Assembly: GCF_003403035.1 (NCBI RefSeq)
Contig: NZ_QURN01000004.1
Span: 310,001-374,000 of the forward strand
Source: Mesorhizobium denitrificans
GTDB taxonomy: Bacteria > Pseudomonadota > Alphaproteobacteria > Rhizobiales > Rhizobiaceae
Length of the DNA stretch: 64,000 nt
Direction: 5' to 3'
This document shows, piece after piece, positions 8,593 through 17,130 of the stretch (position 1 is its first letter; each line of letters starts with the position of its first letter). Below the pieces are notes generated by a model. That model was not told the DNA's origin and made no database searches. It saw nothing but the letters and a program-made list of their open reading frames with translations. Position numbers and translations under genes: made by a program.

Positions 8593-9039
8593 CTAACTCT
8601 TCTTGCGTTCGACGATGTAGATGTGATCGGCCGCCAGCACTGTTTCGCCATGTTGGTTCATGACCTGCAGACGTTCGATTATGCGCCCGGCGTCAGGTCG
8701 CTTTGGGTCGTCTTCTTTGGCGGCAATGGTCGTCACCGAATGAATTGTATCGTTTATAAAGACTGGTTTGATGAAACGCAGCCTGTCATACCCGTATGAG
8801 AAGGCAACCGGATTTATGACGCTGGCGGTGAGTCCAACGCCGATGGAAAACACGAGAGTGCCGTGTGCGATGCGTTGGCCGAAGGGCGACGCCTTCATGA
8901 ATTCCGCATCCATGTGATGGGGAAAGAAATCACCGGTATGTCCTGCATGAACCACGAAATCGGTTTCCGTAATCGTACGCCCGCTGGTCGTGCGTGACGA
9001 TCCGATTTCGTAATCCTCGAAATAGGTGACGACTTCCAT
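8593..9039 (-). CDS. MaoC-like (R)-hydratase-fold protein
   Basis: A 148-residue single hot-dog domain of the MaoC/R-hydratase type. It shows the hydratase-2 pattern D..H..AEF ([26 protein letters not shown]), where Asp and His act on acyl-CoA thioesters. The start at 9039 follows an AGGAAG about ten bases upstream and the stop of the oxidoreductase gene. An acyl-CoA hydratase fold in a sugar-acid operon is unexpected, because the known fucose steps need no such enzyme. It may handle a dehydrated sugar-acid intermediate or a CoA ester, or serve a different substrate of the operon. Confidence 0.75.
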   Translation of the reverse strand: MEVVTYFEDYEIGSSRTTSGRTITETDFVVHAGHTGDFFPHHMDAEFMKASPFGQRIAHGTLVFSIGVGLTASVINPVAFSYGYDRLRFIKPVFINDTIHSVTTIAAKEDDPKRPDAGRIIERLQVMNQHGETVLAADHIYIVERKKS

Positions 9040-9040
9040 T

Positions 9041-10108
9041 TCAGGGCTTCCTCGCAAGCGGTGTCGCGGGCGCGGCGCTCGATTGATACGCGGCCTCGAT
9101 CAACGCCATTGTGTTCCACGCATCTTCGACTGAGCTGACAAGCTCTTTGTCCTCGCCCGCCACAAAACGCTGCATGTTGGCCATACGCCCGACAAATGCG
9201 TCCGGGAACCAACCACCTTTGAGCGGTACGCTGATCCAGTCGTCGCCGCCCTTCGGGTAGATTTCCAGAATATCAGGTTCGCCACGCGGATAATCCAGGT
9301 TGACGCCAAGCTGCACATAGGCCGCGCCTTCCGTCCCACAAACGCGGAACTCACAGGCTTGATGCTTGCGCTTGAAAGCGTGGTCATGATTGATCGACAG
9401 TGCGCAGCGCACCTTGTCGCCATAGTCCAGAATGGCACTGGTGCGAGTCTGGGCGACGGTATGGCTCGGGTGGCCGATCGATTTGGCATGAACACCGCGC
9501 GGATCGCCAAGCACCTGACGGATCAAATCCAGATAGTGAATAGAATGCAGCGCGAGTTCCACGCGCGGCGATTTCAAGACAAACGGCCAATGCGGCCAAG
9601 GCGTATCCAGCGCCAGCCACGCGTCGAAATCCACAACCTCGCCAAGCCAACCCTTGGCGATAGCGTCCTTGAGCGCCAGCATCATGGGCGCAAAGCGAAG
9701 TTGGAAATTCACGGCGGCGGTGAGATTCTTGGCCCGACAAATTTCAAGGATTTCCGTCGCGCCGGCCAGATCACTGCCCATCGGCTTCTGAATCAAAGCG
9801 GCTGCATTGTCAGGCAGGGTTTTCAACACCGCCGCATGGAACGCCGGAGGGGTAGCGAGATCGAATATCGCATTCTCGACTGATGCCGCTTCTTCCGCGG
9901 TTCGATAAGCGGCTACGCCCCATTCTGCGGCAAGTTTTTCGGCCTTGGCAAAATCGGGATCGTAGATTCCGGCAATGAGAATGCCAGACTTCCGATAGGC
10001 CGGAAAATGCGCATCGCCCACAATCGACCCCGCCCCGAACGTCACCACCGGACGCGGGTTCGACGGAGCCGGCCATGTTTGCGCGAGCGTGGAAGGATCG
10101 AAGGTCAT
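9041..10108 (-). CDS. Gfo/Idh/MocA-family oxidoreductase
   Basis: A 355-residue NAD(P)-dependent sugar dehydrogenase-like protein. The N-terminal Rossmann fold starts with [10 protein letters not shown]. The usual EKP loop reads Q-K-P (AALIQKPMG), and the catalytic helix carries HSIHYLD. In this operon the missing activity is the first step, oxidation of L-fucose (or a related aldose) to its lactone, so it is a fair candidate for that dehydrogenase. Alternatively it could act on an inositol-like or amino-sugar compound. The E-to-Q change in the EKP motif keeps the catalytic lysine but is uncommon. Confidence 0.72.
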   Translation of the reverse strand: MTFDPSTLAQTWPAPSNPRPVVTFGAGSIVGDAHFPAYRKSGILIAGIYDPDFAKAEKLAAEWGVAAYRTAEEAASVENAIFDLATPPAFHAAVLKTLPDNAAALIQKPMGSDLAGATEILEICRAKNLTAAVNFQLRFAPMMLALKDAIAKGWLGEVVDFDAWLALDTPWPHWPFVLKSPRVELALHSIHYLDLIRQVLGDPRGVHAKSIGHPSHTVAQTRTSAILDYGDKVRCALSINHDHAFKRKHQACEFRVCGTEGAAYVQLGVNLDYPRGEPDILEIYPKGGDDWISVPLKGGWFPDAFVGRMANMQRFVAGEDKELVSSVEDAWNTMALIEAAYQSSAAPATPLARKP

Positions 10109-10158
10109 GCGCGTCCACCGAATAAACGGTGCGCGAACCGCCTAGCAAACGCTCCGTC

Positions 10159-10230
10159 ATCCTCGGGCTTGTCCTGAGGACCTACCGCGTAACCGGAAGC
10201 ATTGCAGATCCTCGGGACAAGCCCGAGGAT
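10159..10230. repeat. palindromic repeat element in the fucose operon
   Basis: Two 16-base arms, ATCCTCGGGCTTGTCC (10159-10174) and GGACAAGCCCGAGGAT (10215-10230), are perfect inverses 40 bp apart. Each arm also folds by itself; for example, the right half pairs ATCCTCGGG with CCCGAGGAT around ACAAG. It lies in the 168-bp gap between the mutarotase and oxidoreductase genes. Repeats of this type are common between genes in Rhizobiales. On the minus strand it can be misread as part of a small reading frame. Confidence 0.8.
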
Positions 10231-10276
10231 AACAGACAAGGAAGATGCATCCATCATAGGCAACGCCGCCAAACCA

Positions 10277-10606
10277 TCAATCGACATGGAAGACCTCTTC
10301 CGTCGTTGCCCACCAGTCGCCTTCTTTGACGGTCGCCAACGGCACTTGCAGCGGCATGTTGATTGCCCACCACTCTTGCGTCTTGGGATCTGCCGCCATC
10401 TTGGCGGAATCTGCAGCGAAGTCCGTGCCGTGATACTCAAAATAGGCGAACAACAGATTTTCCGGTTCCCGCAAAAAGATGCTGTAATTCTTGATATTGC
10501 AGTCTGCGATCTTGTCCAGCACTTCCGGCCAGACCGCTGCGTGAAGGCGCTTGTATTCGGCTATTGCTTCGGGCTTGATACCCAAAATGGATCCCATGCG
10601 CTGCAT
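10277..10606 (-). CDS. L-rhamnose/L-fucose mutarotase family protein
   Basis: A 109-residue protein of the RhaM (DUF718) family. Typical features are AEYKRLHAAVWPEVLDKI with the catalytic-region His, NYSIFLREPENLLFAYFEY, and a C-terminal W-W pair (EWWAINMP, GDWWATTEEVFHVD). Such enzymes speed conversion between alpha and beta anomers of 6-deoxyhexoses. In this operon it would supply the anomer used by the sugar dehydrogenase. It starts 3 bp after the second enolase-superfamily gene. Whether rhamnose or fucose is the true substrate cannot be decided from the sequence. Confidence 0.85.
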   Translation of the reverse strand: MQRMGSILGIKPEAIAEYKRLHAAVWPEVLDKIADCNIKNYSIFLREPENLLFAYFEYHGTDFAADSAKMAADPKTQEWWAINMPLQVPLATVKEGDWWATTEEVFHVD

Positions 10607-10609
10607 GGC

Positions 10610-11722
10610 TTACCTCCCGATCTCGCAGGTGAATTCGGCGATGCTCATCGCCTTCACCGCATCCCAGTTCCAGTCGATGCCGATGCCCGGTTCGCTTGGC
10701 GCATAGGCATGGCCATCTTCGATCTTGAGGCGCGATCCCGTCAAATCGTCCAGTTGCGGAATGTACTCGACATACTTGCCGTTCTGCACAGCGCAAACGA
10801 GGCTGACATGTAGCTCCATCAAAAAATGTGGGCATACAGGAATGTCGAACGCCTCCGCCGCGTGCGCAACCTTCAGCCAAGGCGTGATGCCGCCGATGCG
10901 GCCGACATCCACCTGAACGATGTTACAGGCGCCCTTCTGCATATATTCGCGGAAGTGACGGATCGAATAGAGTGACTCGCCAACCGCAATCGGTGTCGAC
11001 GTCGAGTTCGACAGGCGTACATGGCCGTCAATGTCGTCGGCGGGAAGCGGCTCCTCGATCCACGCCAGATCGATGGGCCGCAACCGCTCCGCACGTCGAA
11101 TCGCTTCATCCACCGAAAAGCCCTGATTGCAGTCGGTCATAATTTCGTATGCGTCGCCGACCGCCGCACGCACCGCCGAAAGCCGCGCTACATCCTCCGA
11201 AACATGTGGGCGACCGATCTTCACCTTCGATCCAGTGAAGCCTTTGGCTTTGGCCTGCAAGGCGTCGTCCACCAGCGCCGCCGTCTCGATGTGCAGCCAG
11301 CCGCCTTCCGTCGTATAGAGAGGACAACGCTCTTTCGCGCCGCCAGCCAATTTCCAAAGAGGCAACTTCTGCTTCTTCGCGCGAAGATCCCAGAGCGCGG
11401 TGTCGATAGCGGCCAGCGCAATTGCGGTGATCGCACCAATGGTCGTGGCGTGGGTGGCAAATTCCAACTCGTGCCAGATCGCCTCGATCATGTCCGCATC
11501 GCGGCCGATCAGGCGCGGCGCGAGGTGATCCGCCAACAAGCGCATCACCGATGAGCCGCCAGTACCGATTGTATAGCTATAGCCGGTTCCGGTCGCACCA
11601 TCGGAATCCGTGATCGTTACGATAGGCGTTTCCTGGGAAACAAAGCTCTGGATAGCATCGGTACGTTTGACCTTCGGAACAAGGTCAACCATCCGCAGTT
11701 CGACACGTTCGATCTTCGCCAT
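10610..11722 (-). CDS. mandelate racemase/muconate lactonizing family dehydratase, second in operon
   Basis: A 370-residue enolase-superfamily protein of the mandelate-racemase subgroup. Seen are K166-V-K168, metal ligands D197, E223 and E249, and the Asp272-His299 dyad typical of that subgroup. It is clearly different from the fuconate dehydratase in the same operon, which has no such spacing. It probably dehydrates a second sugar acid, such as one related to galactonate or rhamnonate, or acts on another ABC-imported acid. It lies between the ATPase and mutarotase genes with 2- and 3-bp gaps. Family is certain, substrate unknown. Confidence 0.8.
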   Translation of the reverse strand: MAKIERVELRMVDLVPKVKRTDAIQSFVSQETPIVTITDSDGATGTGYSYTIGTGGSSVMRLLADHLAPRLIGRDADMIEAIWHELEFATHATTIGAITAIALAAIDTALWDLRAKKQKLPLWKLAGGAKERCPLYTTEGGWLHIETAALVDDALQAKAKGFTGSKVKIGRPHVSEDVARLSAVRAAVGDAYEIMTDCNQGFSVDEAIRRAERLRPIDLAWIEEPLPADDIDGHVRLSNSTSTPIAVGESLYSIRHFREYMQKGACNIVQVDVGRIGGITPWLKVAHAAEAFDIPVCPHFLMELHVSLVCAVQNGKYVEYIPQLDDLTGSRLKIEDGHAYAPSEPGIGIDWNWDAVKAMSIAEFTCEIGR

Positions 11723-11724
11723 TG

Positions 11725-12822
11725 TCAGGCCCTCAGCGTCCTGCCAGTTTCTGCAGAAAACAGATGCGCTTGTGAAAGATCGAAACTCATATTTACCTTG
11801 TCGCCAGACTTAAGCGGCCTCGGGTTCAACATGCGCGCGACCAGATCCGCGCCGTCGAAATCCGCAAACACCAGCGTCTCATTGCCCAGCGGCTCAGTCA
11901 CGGTCACTGGCAGTTCCAGCGCGTGGACATCGGTTTCTTCGCCCGAATGCAGGCCGTGGCCCGTGGGGTAAGCATCGTCTGGGCGCAGCCCGAACACCAC
12001 CTTGTCGCCCGCCGCTACCCGGTCGCGGAACTGGCGTGGCAGCGGCAGTTTCGTGCCGTTCGGGAAAGCCAGCTTTCCGTCGGTCACAATTGCCTCACGC
12101 AAATTCATGGGCGGAGAGCCGATAAAGCCGGCGACGAAACGCGTGGCGGGGCGCTTGAATACCTCGTCCGGCGTGCCGACCTGCTCGATGTAGCCGTCGC
12201 GCATGATGACGATGCGATCAGAAAGCGTCATCGCCTCGACCTGATCATGCGTCACATAGACGACCGTTGACTTCACCTTGGCGTGCAGTTTCTTGATCTC
12301 GGTGCGCATCTGCGTGCGCAGCTTTGCGTCAAGGTTTGACAGTGGCTCATCGAACAGAAACACGTCCGGGTCGCGGACAATTGCGCGACCCATGGCGACG
12401 CGCTGACGCTGTCCGCCTGAAAGCTGTGAAGGCCGCCGTTCCAACAGATGATTTAGGTCTAGAATGGCGGCGGCTTCGTCCACCCGCTTGGCTATTTCAT
12501 CTTGCGAACGCCCTGCTATTTTTAGCGAAAAGCCCATATTCTCGCGCACGGTCATGTGCGGATAGAGCGCGTACGACTGAAACACCATCGAGATGTTGCG
12601 CGAGCGCGGGGGCAGATCGTTGACCACCTTGCCGCCGATCTCGACCGCTCCACCGGATATTTCTTCCAAGCCTGCAATCATGCGCAGCGTCGTAGACTTA
12701 CCGCAGCCCGAGGGTCCGACGAGAGCGATGAACTCGCGGTCAGCCACTTCAAGATCAATGCCGTGCACGATCTCCAGCGGGCCGTAGCGCTTGGTCAGCT
12801 TTTTCAGAGAAACGGTTGCCAT
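11725..12822 (-). CDS. ABC sugar importer ATPase (MalK/UgpC family)
   Basis: A 365-residue ATP-binding subunit of a CUT1 sugar importer. Walker A is GPSGCGKST (about 36-44), the signature is LSGGQRQRVAMGRA, Walker B is VFLFDEPLSNLD, and the switch region is VTHDQVEAMTLSDR. A C-terminal TOBE/regulatory domain of about 125 residues is present (GLRPDDAYPTG onward). It lies just after the two permease genes and 2 bp before the second enolase-superfamily gene. The importer likely takes up L-fucose or fucose-containing saccharides, judged from the operon. Confidence 0.9.
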   Translation of the reverse strand: MATVSLKKLTKRYGPLEIVHGIDLEVADREFIALVGPSGCGKSTTLRMIAGLEEISGGAVEIGGKVVNDLPPRSRNISMVFQSYALYPHMTVRENMGFSLKIAGRSQDEIAKRVDEAAAILDLNHLLERRPSQLSGGQRQRVAMGRAIVRDPDVFLFDEPLSNLDAKLRTQMRTEIKKLHAKVKSTVVYVTHDQVEAMTLSDRIVIMRDGYIEQVGTPDEVFKRPATRFVAGFIGSPPMNLREAIVTDGKLAFPNGTKLPLPRQFRDRVAAGDKVVFGLRPDDAYPTGHGLHSGEETDVHALELPVTVTEPLGNETLVFADFDGADLVARMLNPRPLKSGDKVNMSFDLSQAHLFSAETGRTLRA

Positions 12823-12852
12823 TAGCTGCTCATTTCTGTTCGGTCATTTGGT

Positions 12853-13725
12853 TCATCCCTTCACCGCGCCGGAGGTAAGCCCGCCGACAAGGTGCTTTTG
12901 GACGATGAAAGTGAGTGTCAGCGCGGGAATGATCATCACCACCGCCAGCGCACACATGCCGCGCCAATCGATCGTGAATTCGGCTGTGTAGTCCAGCAGG
13001 CCGACTGGCAAGGTTTTGGAGTTGATCGAGCGGGTCAATTGTGATGCCAGCGCAAACTCGTTCCATGAAGTGAGAAAAGCGAAGATGCCGGCAGATGCAA
13101 TTCCGGGACCAGCAAGCGGAAATTCCACTTGCCAGAATGCCTGCCAACGCGTGCAGCCATCGATTTGCGCGGCCTCAGCCAAATCCTTCGGCACCTGTCT
13201 AAAGAAGCCGTCGATCAGCCAGATCGTGAATGGAATGTTCAGCGCTACATAGGCGAGGATCAAGCCAAAATGCGTGTCGATAATGCCGACGCGTGCGAAC
13301 ACGAAGAACAGCGGCAAAGACAGTGCAATTCCGGGAACGGTGCGCGTCAGCATCAGGCCGAGGAACAGCCCGGATTTTGCCTTGAAGCGGAACCGTGCAA
13401 ACGCATAACCGCCAGCCATGCCGATGATAATTGCGATCACCGTAGACGTGATCGAGATGATCAACGAATTCCGGAAATAGTCGAGCACCGGAATGCCGCC
13501 TTTGCCGACACCGGAGAACATCGACACATAGGCGTTGAGCGATAGTTCTTGCGGTATCCAGACCGGTGGCTTCGCCATGATCTCAACAGTCGGGCGCAGC
13601 GATGCGAGCACAATCCAGATGCCGGGAAGGCAAATGATGAGCATCGCCAGAAATAGCGCAACTTTATGGGCGATCGATAGGAGTCGCTTTTTGGTGCGGG
13701 CGGAAGCGTTGGCATCCATTTGCAT
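12853..13725 (-). CDS. ABC sugar importer permease (MalG-like)
   Basis: A 290-residue inner-membrane permease with six helices. The cytoplasmic EAA loop (LAEAAQIDGCTRWQAFWQVEFPLAGPG) contacts the ATPase. I prefer the ATG at 13725, which overlaps the stop of the MalF-like gene by one base (TGATG) and has GGAG five bases ahead; GTG codons further upstream are also in frame. It belongs to the CUT1 family and pairs with the following ATPase and the preceding MalF-like protein. Confidence 0.88.
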   Translation of the reverse strand: MQMDANASARTKKRLLSIAHKVALFLAMLIICLPGIWIVLASLRPTVEIMAKPPVWIPQELSLNAYVSMFSGVGKGGIPVLDYFRNSLIISITSTVIAIIIGMAGGYAFARFRFKAKSGLFLGLMLTRTVPGIALSLPLFFVFARVGIIDTHFGLILAYVALNIPFTIWLIDGFFRQVPKDLAEAAQIDGCTRWQAFWQVEFPLAGPGIASAGIFAFLTSWNEFALASQLTRSINSKTLPVGLLDYTAEFTIDWRGMCALAVVMIIPALTLTFIVQKHLVGGLTSGAVKG

Positions 13726-14621
13726 CACCACTCCGCGCCGATCTGAGTCCGCGCAGCGGCCAGCTTGCGGAAGAAGTAGACGGTAAACAGGATCGACAGC
13801 AGGATCGAGAAATAGGCCATTGCGTTAGCCACGCCCATGCGGGCGTCGCTGTAGCCAGTGCGGGCTACGAGCGTCCAGATCAGTTCCGTACGGCCCGCCG
13901 GGCCACCGTCAGTCATAATCTTCACGATGTCATAGGCACGCGCCACATCCAGCGAACGGATTGTCATCGCGATATAGGCAAACGGCATCAGGAATGGCCA
14001 AGTCACATAGCGGAACGTCTGCCACGGCGTGCAGCCGTCTACGCGGGCTGCCTCGACAGGTTCGCGCGGCATGGCCAGCAAGCCAGCGAGGATGAGGATC
14101 GCGAAGACCGATGTCGAGGACCAGATTTCAGCAGTCAGAATCGCGATGAATGCCAGTGTGCCGTCAATCAGCCACGGAATCGCATTGTTGGTGATACCCA
14201 GCGCCTGAAGCGCATTGTTCACAAGCCCGATATTGTCATTGAACATGAACTTGAACTGGAAGCCGACAAGTATCGGCGAAAACATCATGGGGAACATCAT
14301 GATGGTGCGCAGGATGCGCTGACCTCGAGACGCCTTCTCAACCAGCAGAGCAAGTCCCAACCCAAGCAGCATTTCAAGATTGAGCGCGATTGTCAGCAGA
14401 AGAACAGTGCGCCCAAACGCGACCCAGAAGTTCCAGTCCGACAGAATGTTTATGTAATTGCGCAGTCCGATGAATACGAAGAACGATTCCGGCTTTGTCA
14501 GACGGAAAGGTGTGAAGCTGGAATAGAAGGACAGCAGCAACGGCACGATCACGACTGCGGCCAGTACGATGAAGGACGGCAACAGAAGCAGAAACGGTGC
14601 TGAGAGTTTCCAGTTTTTCAT
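13725..14621 (-). CDS. ABC sugar importer permease (MalF-like)
   Basis: A 298-residue permease with six predicted helices and an EAA loop (PVEAARVDGCTPWQTFRYVTWPFLMP). This is the second membrane half of the CUT1 importer. It begins with a short basic leader (MKNWKLSAPF) and a strong first helix. The gene follows the binding-protein gene by 215 bp, a gap filled by a large palindromic repeat that probably lowers its expression relative to the binding protein. Confidence 0.88.
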   Translation of the reverse strand: MKNWKLSAPFLLLLPSFIVLAAVVIVPLLLSFYSSFTPFRLTKPESFFVFIGLRNYINILSDWNFWVAFGRTVLLLTIALNLEMLLGLGLALLVEKASRGQRILRTIMMFPMMFSPILVGFQFKFMFNDNIGLVNNALQALGITNNAIPWLIDGTLAFIAILTAEIWSSTSVFAILILAGLLAMPREPVEAARVDGCTPWQTFRYVTWPFLMPFAYIAMTIRSLDVARAYDIVKIMTDGGPAGRTELIWTLVARTGYSDARMGVANAMAYFSILLSILFTVYFFRKLAAARTQIGAEW

Positions 14622-14660
14622 GTGTTCTATATTTTGTTTTCAATCTGCCACGCAGGCCTG

Positions 14661-14790
14661 CCCCTCACCCTTACTTTCTCCCCGTAAACAGGGAGAGGGA
14701 GTCATGCGCGTCGCGCCTGCATTTCAAAAGTTCAACGCAACGCTGACGTCCCCCTCTCCCTGCTTGCGGGGAGAGGGTTAGGATGAGGGG
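14661..14790. repeat. large palindromic mosaic repeat between binding-protein and permease genes
   Basis: The element is bounded by CCCCTCA (14661-14667) and its inverse TGAGGGG (14784-14790). Each half contains a further hairpin: TCTCCCCG with GGGAGAGGGA on the left, and CCCTCTCCC with GGGGAGAGGG on the right. Such double-hairpin intergenic repeats are dispersed in many proteobacterial genomes. Here it sits directly after the fucose-type binding-protein gene, where it could end part of the transcripts or protect the upstream mRNA. Confidence 0.8.
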
Positions 14791-14836
14791 CAAGGCAGTT
14801 CTGGGGGCAGCGCGAGCGCCGCCCTTTGAGCAAAGC

Positions 14837-16153
14837 TCACAGCTTGCCCGCGTCTTGCAGGATCTGCGTTGCCTTTTCGGCAGCGGTGTCGAGCGCCTGC
14901 TTGGACGTCTTGTCGCCAAGGATCGCGGCCTGCAACTCGGGATAAACTGCGTTGGAGATTTCGATCCATTCTGCCGTCTGCGGAACCGGGAATGCGTTCT
15001 GAGCGGCTTCCTGGAAAGCCTTCAGCACTTCGGTTTTGTACGCATCGCCCTTGGCCTGCTCGATATCCCATTCCCACACTGCGGTGCGGGTAGGCAACGG
15101 ACCGGCGGAAGCTTCGAGCTTCTGGCTGTCTTCGTTCGTCAGCCACCAGACCAGCGATGCTGCGGCTTCCTTGTTGGCGCAGTTTTCCGTCACGGAGAAG
15201 CCATGATGGCCAGACCAGCCAGTGCGCTTACCCGAGGAACCCTTTGGCTGAACCTTCACGCCGACATTACCTGCTACCTTCGACGACTTCGGATCGTTGA
15301 AGAACCCGGCCCAACCCGGCCAGTCGAGGTTGAGTGCGATGGTGCCGGAAGCAAAGCCCTGACCCAAATCGTCCCAGAGATAATTCGTGGTGCCGGCCGG
15401 AACGGCCTTTGCCTTATAGAGGTTCACGAACCAGTCGAGCGCGCGCACACCCGCATCCGAATTGAATGCAGGCTTGCCGTCCTTGTCGAGATATTCGCCG
15501 CCTTCGGCGACTAACATCTCATAGAAGCGGCCATTGATCGCTTCTTCCTTGCCCGCAAACTGCGTGCCGTAGAAATCTGGAGGTGCCGTAAAGAATTCGG
15601 CCTGACGCGTTACTTCTTCCCATGTGTCCGGCGGAACAAGGTCCTCGCCATACTTTTCCTTGTAAGCCTTCTTCTTGGCTTCATCGTTGTAGAGGCTCTT
15701 CTGATAATACAGCGCCGATACGTCGAACTGCGCGCGCGGCAACATCACCAGCTTGCCGTCAATGGTCGAAGCTTTAATATTCGCTGGCACGAACGCGTCA
15801 ATTTCCGACTTCGGCAGCAGCACGGAAAGGTCCGTGTAGATGCCCGGATATTGCGGCGCGAATGATGAGTGGTTCGAGCCAACACACCAGTTTACCGAGC
15901 CGGATGCGATGTCCGACTTGATTTCCTTGTCCAGCTCAAAGTGGTTCTTTTTGGAAAGGACGTTGACCTTGGCACCGGTGGCCTTTTCCCAATCTGCAAT
16001 GCGCGCGTAAAGCGCTTCATACTGCTGACCGCCGATCAGCTTGGCATCAATGGTGACGCCCTCAAACTTTCCCGGCAAATCCTGCGCCTGCGCGCCACTC
16101 GCCAACGCCAAAATGCATACGCCGGCCGCTAGGCCCGCTAACAAATCTCTCAT
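14837..16153 (-). CDS. ABC sugar-binding protein (family 1)
   Basis: A 438-residue periplasmic binding protein. The signal peptide (MRDLLAGLAAGVCILALA, cut after AQA near residue 23) leads into a two-lobed family-1 fold with conserved YQKSLYND, PDTWEEVTRQAE and the hinge-region LDWPGWAGFF. The start has an ideal GGGAGGAA five bases upstream. It is the first gene of the importer and fucose operon and is divergent from the IclR gene, 188 bp away. The ligand is probably L-fucose or an L-fucoside by context only. Confidence 0.88.
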   Translation of the reverse strand: MRDLLAGLAAGVCILALASGAQAQDLPGKFEGVTIDAKLIGGQQYEALYARIADWEKATGAKVNVLSKKNHFELDKEIKSDIASGSVNWCVGSNHSSFAPQYPGIYTDLSVLLPKSEIDAFVPANIKASTIDGKLVMLPRAQFDVSALYYQKSLYNDEAKKKAYKEKYGEDLVPPDTWEEVTRQAEFFTAPPDFYGTQFAGKEEAINGRFYEMLVAEGGEYLDKDGKPAFNSDAGVRALDWFVNLYKAKAVPAGTTNYLWDDLGQGFASGTIALNLDWPGWAGFFNDPKSSKVAGNVGVKVQPKGSSGKRTGWSGHHGFSVTENCANKEAAASLVWWLTNEDSQKLEASAGPLPTRTAVWEWDIEQAKGDAYKTEVLKAFQEAAQNAFPVPQTAEWIEISNAVYPELQAAILGDKTSKQALDTAAEKATQILQDAGKL

Positions 16154-16341
16154 CTGTTCCTCCCGTTCTGCCGGTCCAAGACCGCCAAGTGATCGAAGCC
16201 GTCATTGACAAAAGCCTCATTCATATACAAAGATTATTTTCACAGGTTGGTCAAGAATAAAAGTTCTGCGCGGTCGATACTTCCCTTTCTTGTTGCTTTC
16301 TGCATATGTAAGGGAACGCATTCACTGGGGAAGAGAATAAG
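16154..16341. promoter_or_regulatory. divergent control region of the fucose operon and iclR-type gene
   Basis: This 188-bp gap separates the binding-protein start (minus) from the IclR start (plus) and must hold both promoters. It is AT-rich around 16215-16260. A TTGACC-like -35 box for the minus strand reads at about 16247-16252, and TTGACA for the plus strand at about 16205-16210, but neither has a convincing -10 partner. No clear IclR palindrome stands out. Confidence 0.4.
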
Positions 16342-17130
16342 GTGGAGGAAAACGAAGACCGCTACCGCGCGCCTGCGCTGGACAAGGGGCTCGATATTCT
16401 CGAGCTGTTGTCGAGCGTCGATGGTGGGCTGACGCAGGCGGAAATTTCAAAAAAGCTCGGCCGCAGTCCGAACGAGTTTTACCGCATGTTGGATCGGCTC
16501 GTGAGGCGTGGCTATGTCACTCGGCTTGATGGCGACCGCTTTACCTTGACCCTGAAACTCTTTGGCTTGGGGCAATTGCATGCGCCAGTGCGCAGGCTTG
16601 TTTCCTTCGCCACGCCGATCATGCGTGAACTTGCCGAGGTCACACGGCAGGCCAACCAGCTCGTCGTTTTTGACCGTGGCGCGGCAGTCGTCATCGCCCA
16701 GCAGGAGGCTCCCGGCTATTGGGGCATTTCGATCCGCGTTGGCTCACATATCAGCCTGTTTGATACCGGCTCGGGTCATGTCTTGCTTGCGTTCCGCGAC
16801 GACGAAGAACGGCGCATGATGATCGCCGAGCATTTGCGCAGCACCGACAAGCCGGACCAGCCGAAAGAATTCTTCGAGCGTTTGGACCAGGTTCGCGACC
16901 GTGGCTACGAAATGATGGCATCCATGCAGACAGCGGGCGTCTACAATTTGTCCGGGCCTGTCCTTGCGCCGGATGGTCAAGCTATCGCGGCACTCACCAT
17001 TCCTTACATCACGGTCATCAGTCAGCCGCCCGCGCCCGACATCACGCGCACAATCGAGCTGCTTCTAGGCGCCGTTCAGCATCTGTCTCAACTCGCGGGG
17101 CATGGCATGGGGGAGATCAACGCCGAATGA
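16342..17130 (+). CDS. IclR-family regulator
   Basis: A 262-residue regulator with an N-terminal winged helix (ALDKGLDILELLSSVDGGLTQ, then LGRSPNEFYRMLDRLVRRGYV, about 10-65) and an effector-binding IclR domain (about 75-255). It uses a GTG start with GGGGAAGAG ahead of it. It is divergent from the importer operon and overlaps the lactonase gene by 4 bp (ATGA), so it almost certainly controls this sugar locus and binds a pathway intermediate. Whether it activates or represses is not visible. Confidence 0.85.
   Translation: MEENEDRYRAPALDKGLDILELLSSVDGGLTQAEISKKLGRSPNEFYRMLDRLVRRGYVTRLDGDRFTLTLKLFGLGQLHAPVRRLVSFATPIMRELAEVTRQANQLVVFDRGAAVVIAQQEAPGYWGISIRVGSHISLFDTGSGHVLLAFRDDEERRMMIAEHLRSTDKPDQPKEFFERLDQVRDRGYEMMASMQTAGVYNLSGPVLAPDGQAIAALTIPYITVISQPPAPDITRTIELLLGAVQHLSQLAGHGMGEINAE

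Noticed and set aside
10105-10440. Minus-strand reading frame of 111 codons through the palindromic repeat
   Set aside because: It runs across the repeat element and into the mutarotase gene in another frame; the apparent protein sequence (VILGLVPRI) is a common by-product of such repeats.
16154-16341. A strong sigma-70 promoter for the fucose operon
   Set aside because: TTGACA/TTGACC-like boxes exist on both strands, but no -10 box at 16-18 bases matches well; kept only as a general control region.
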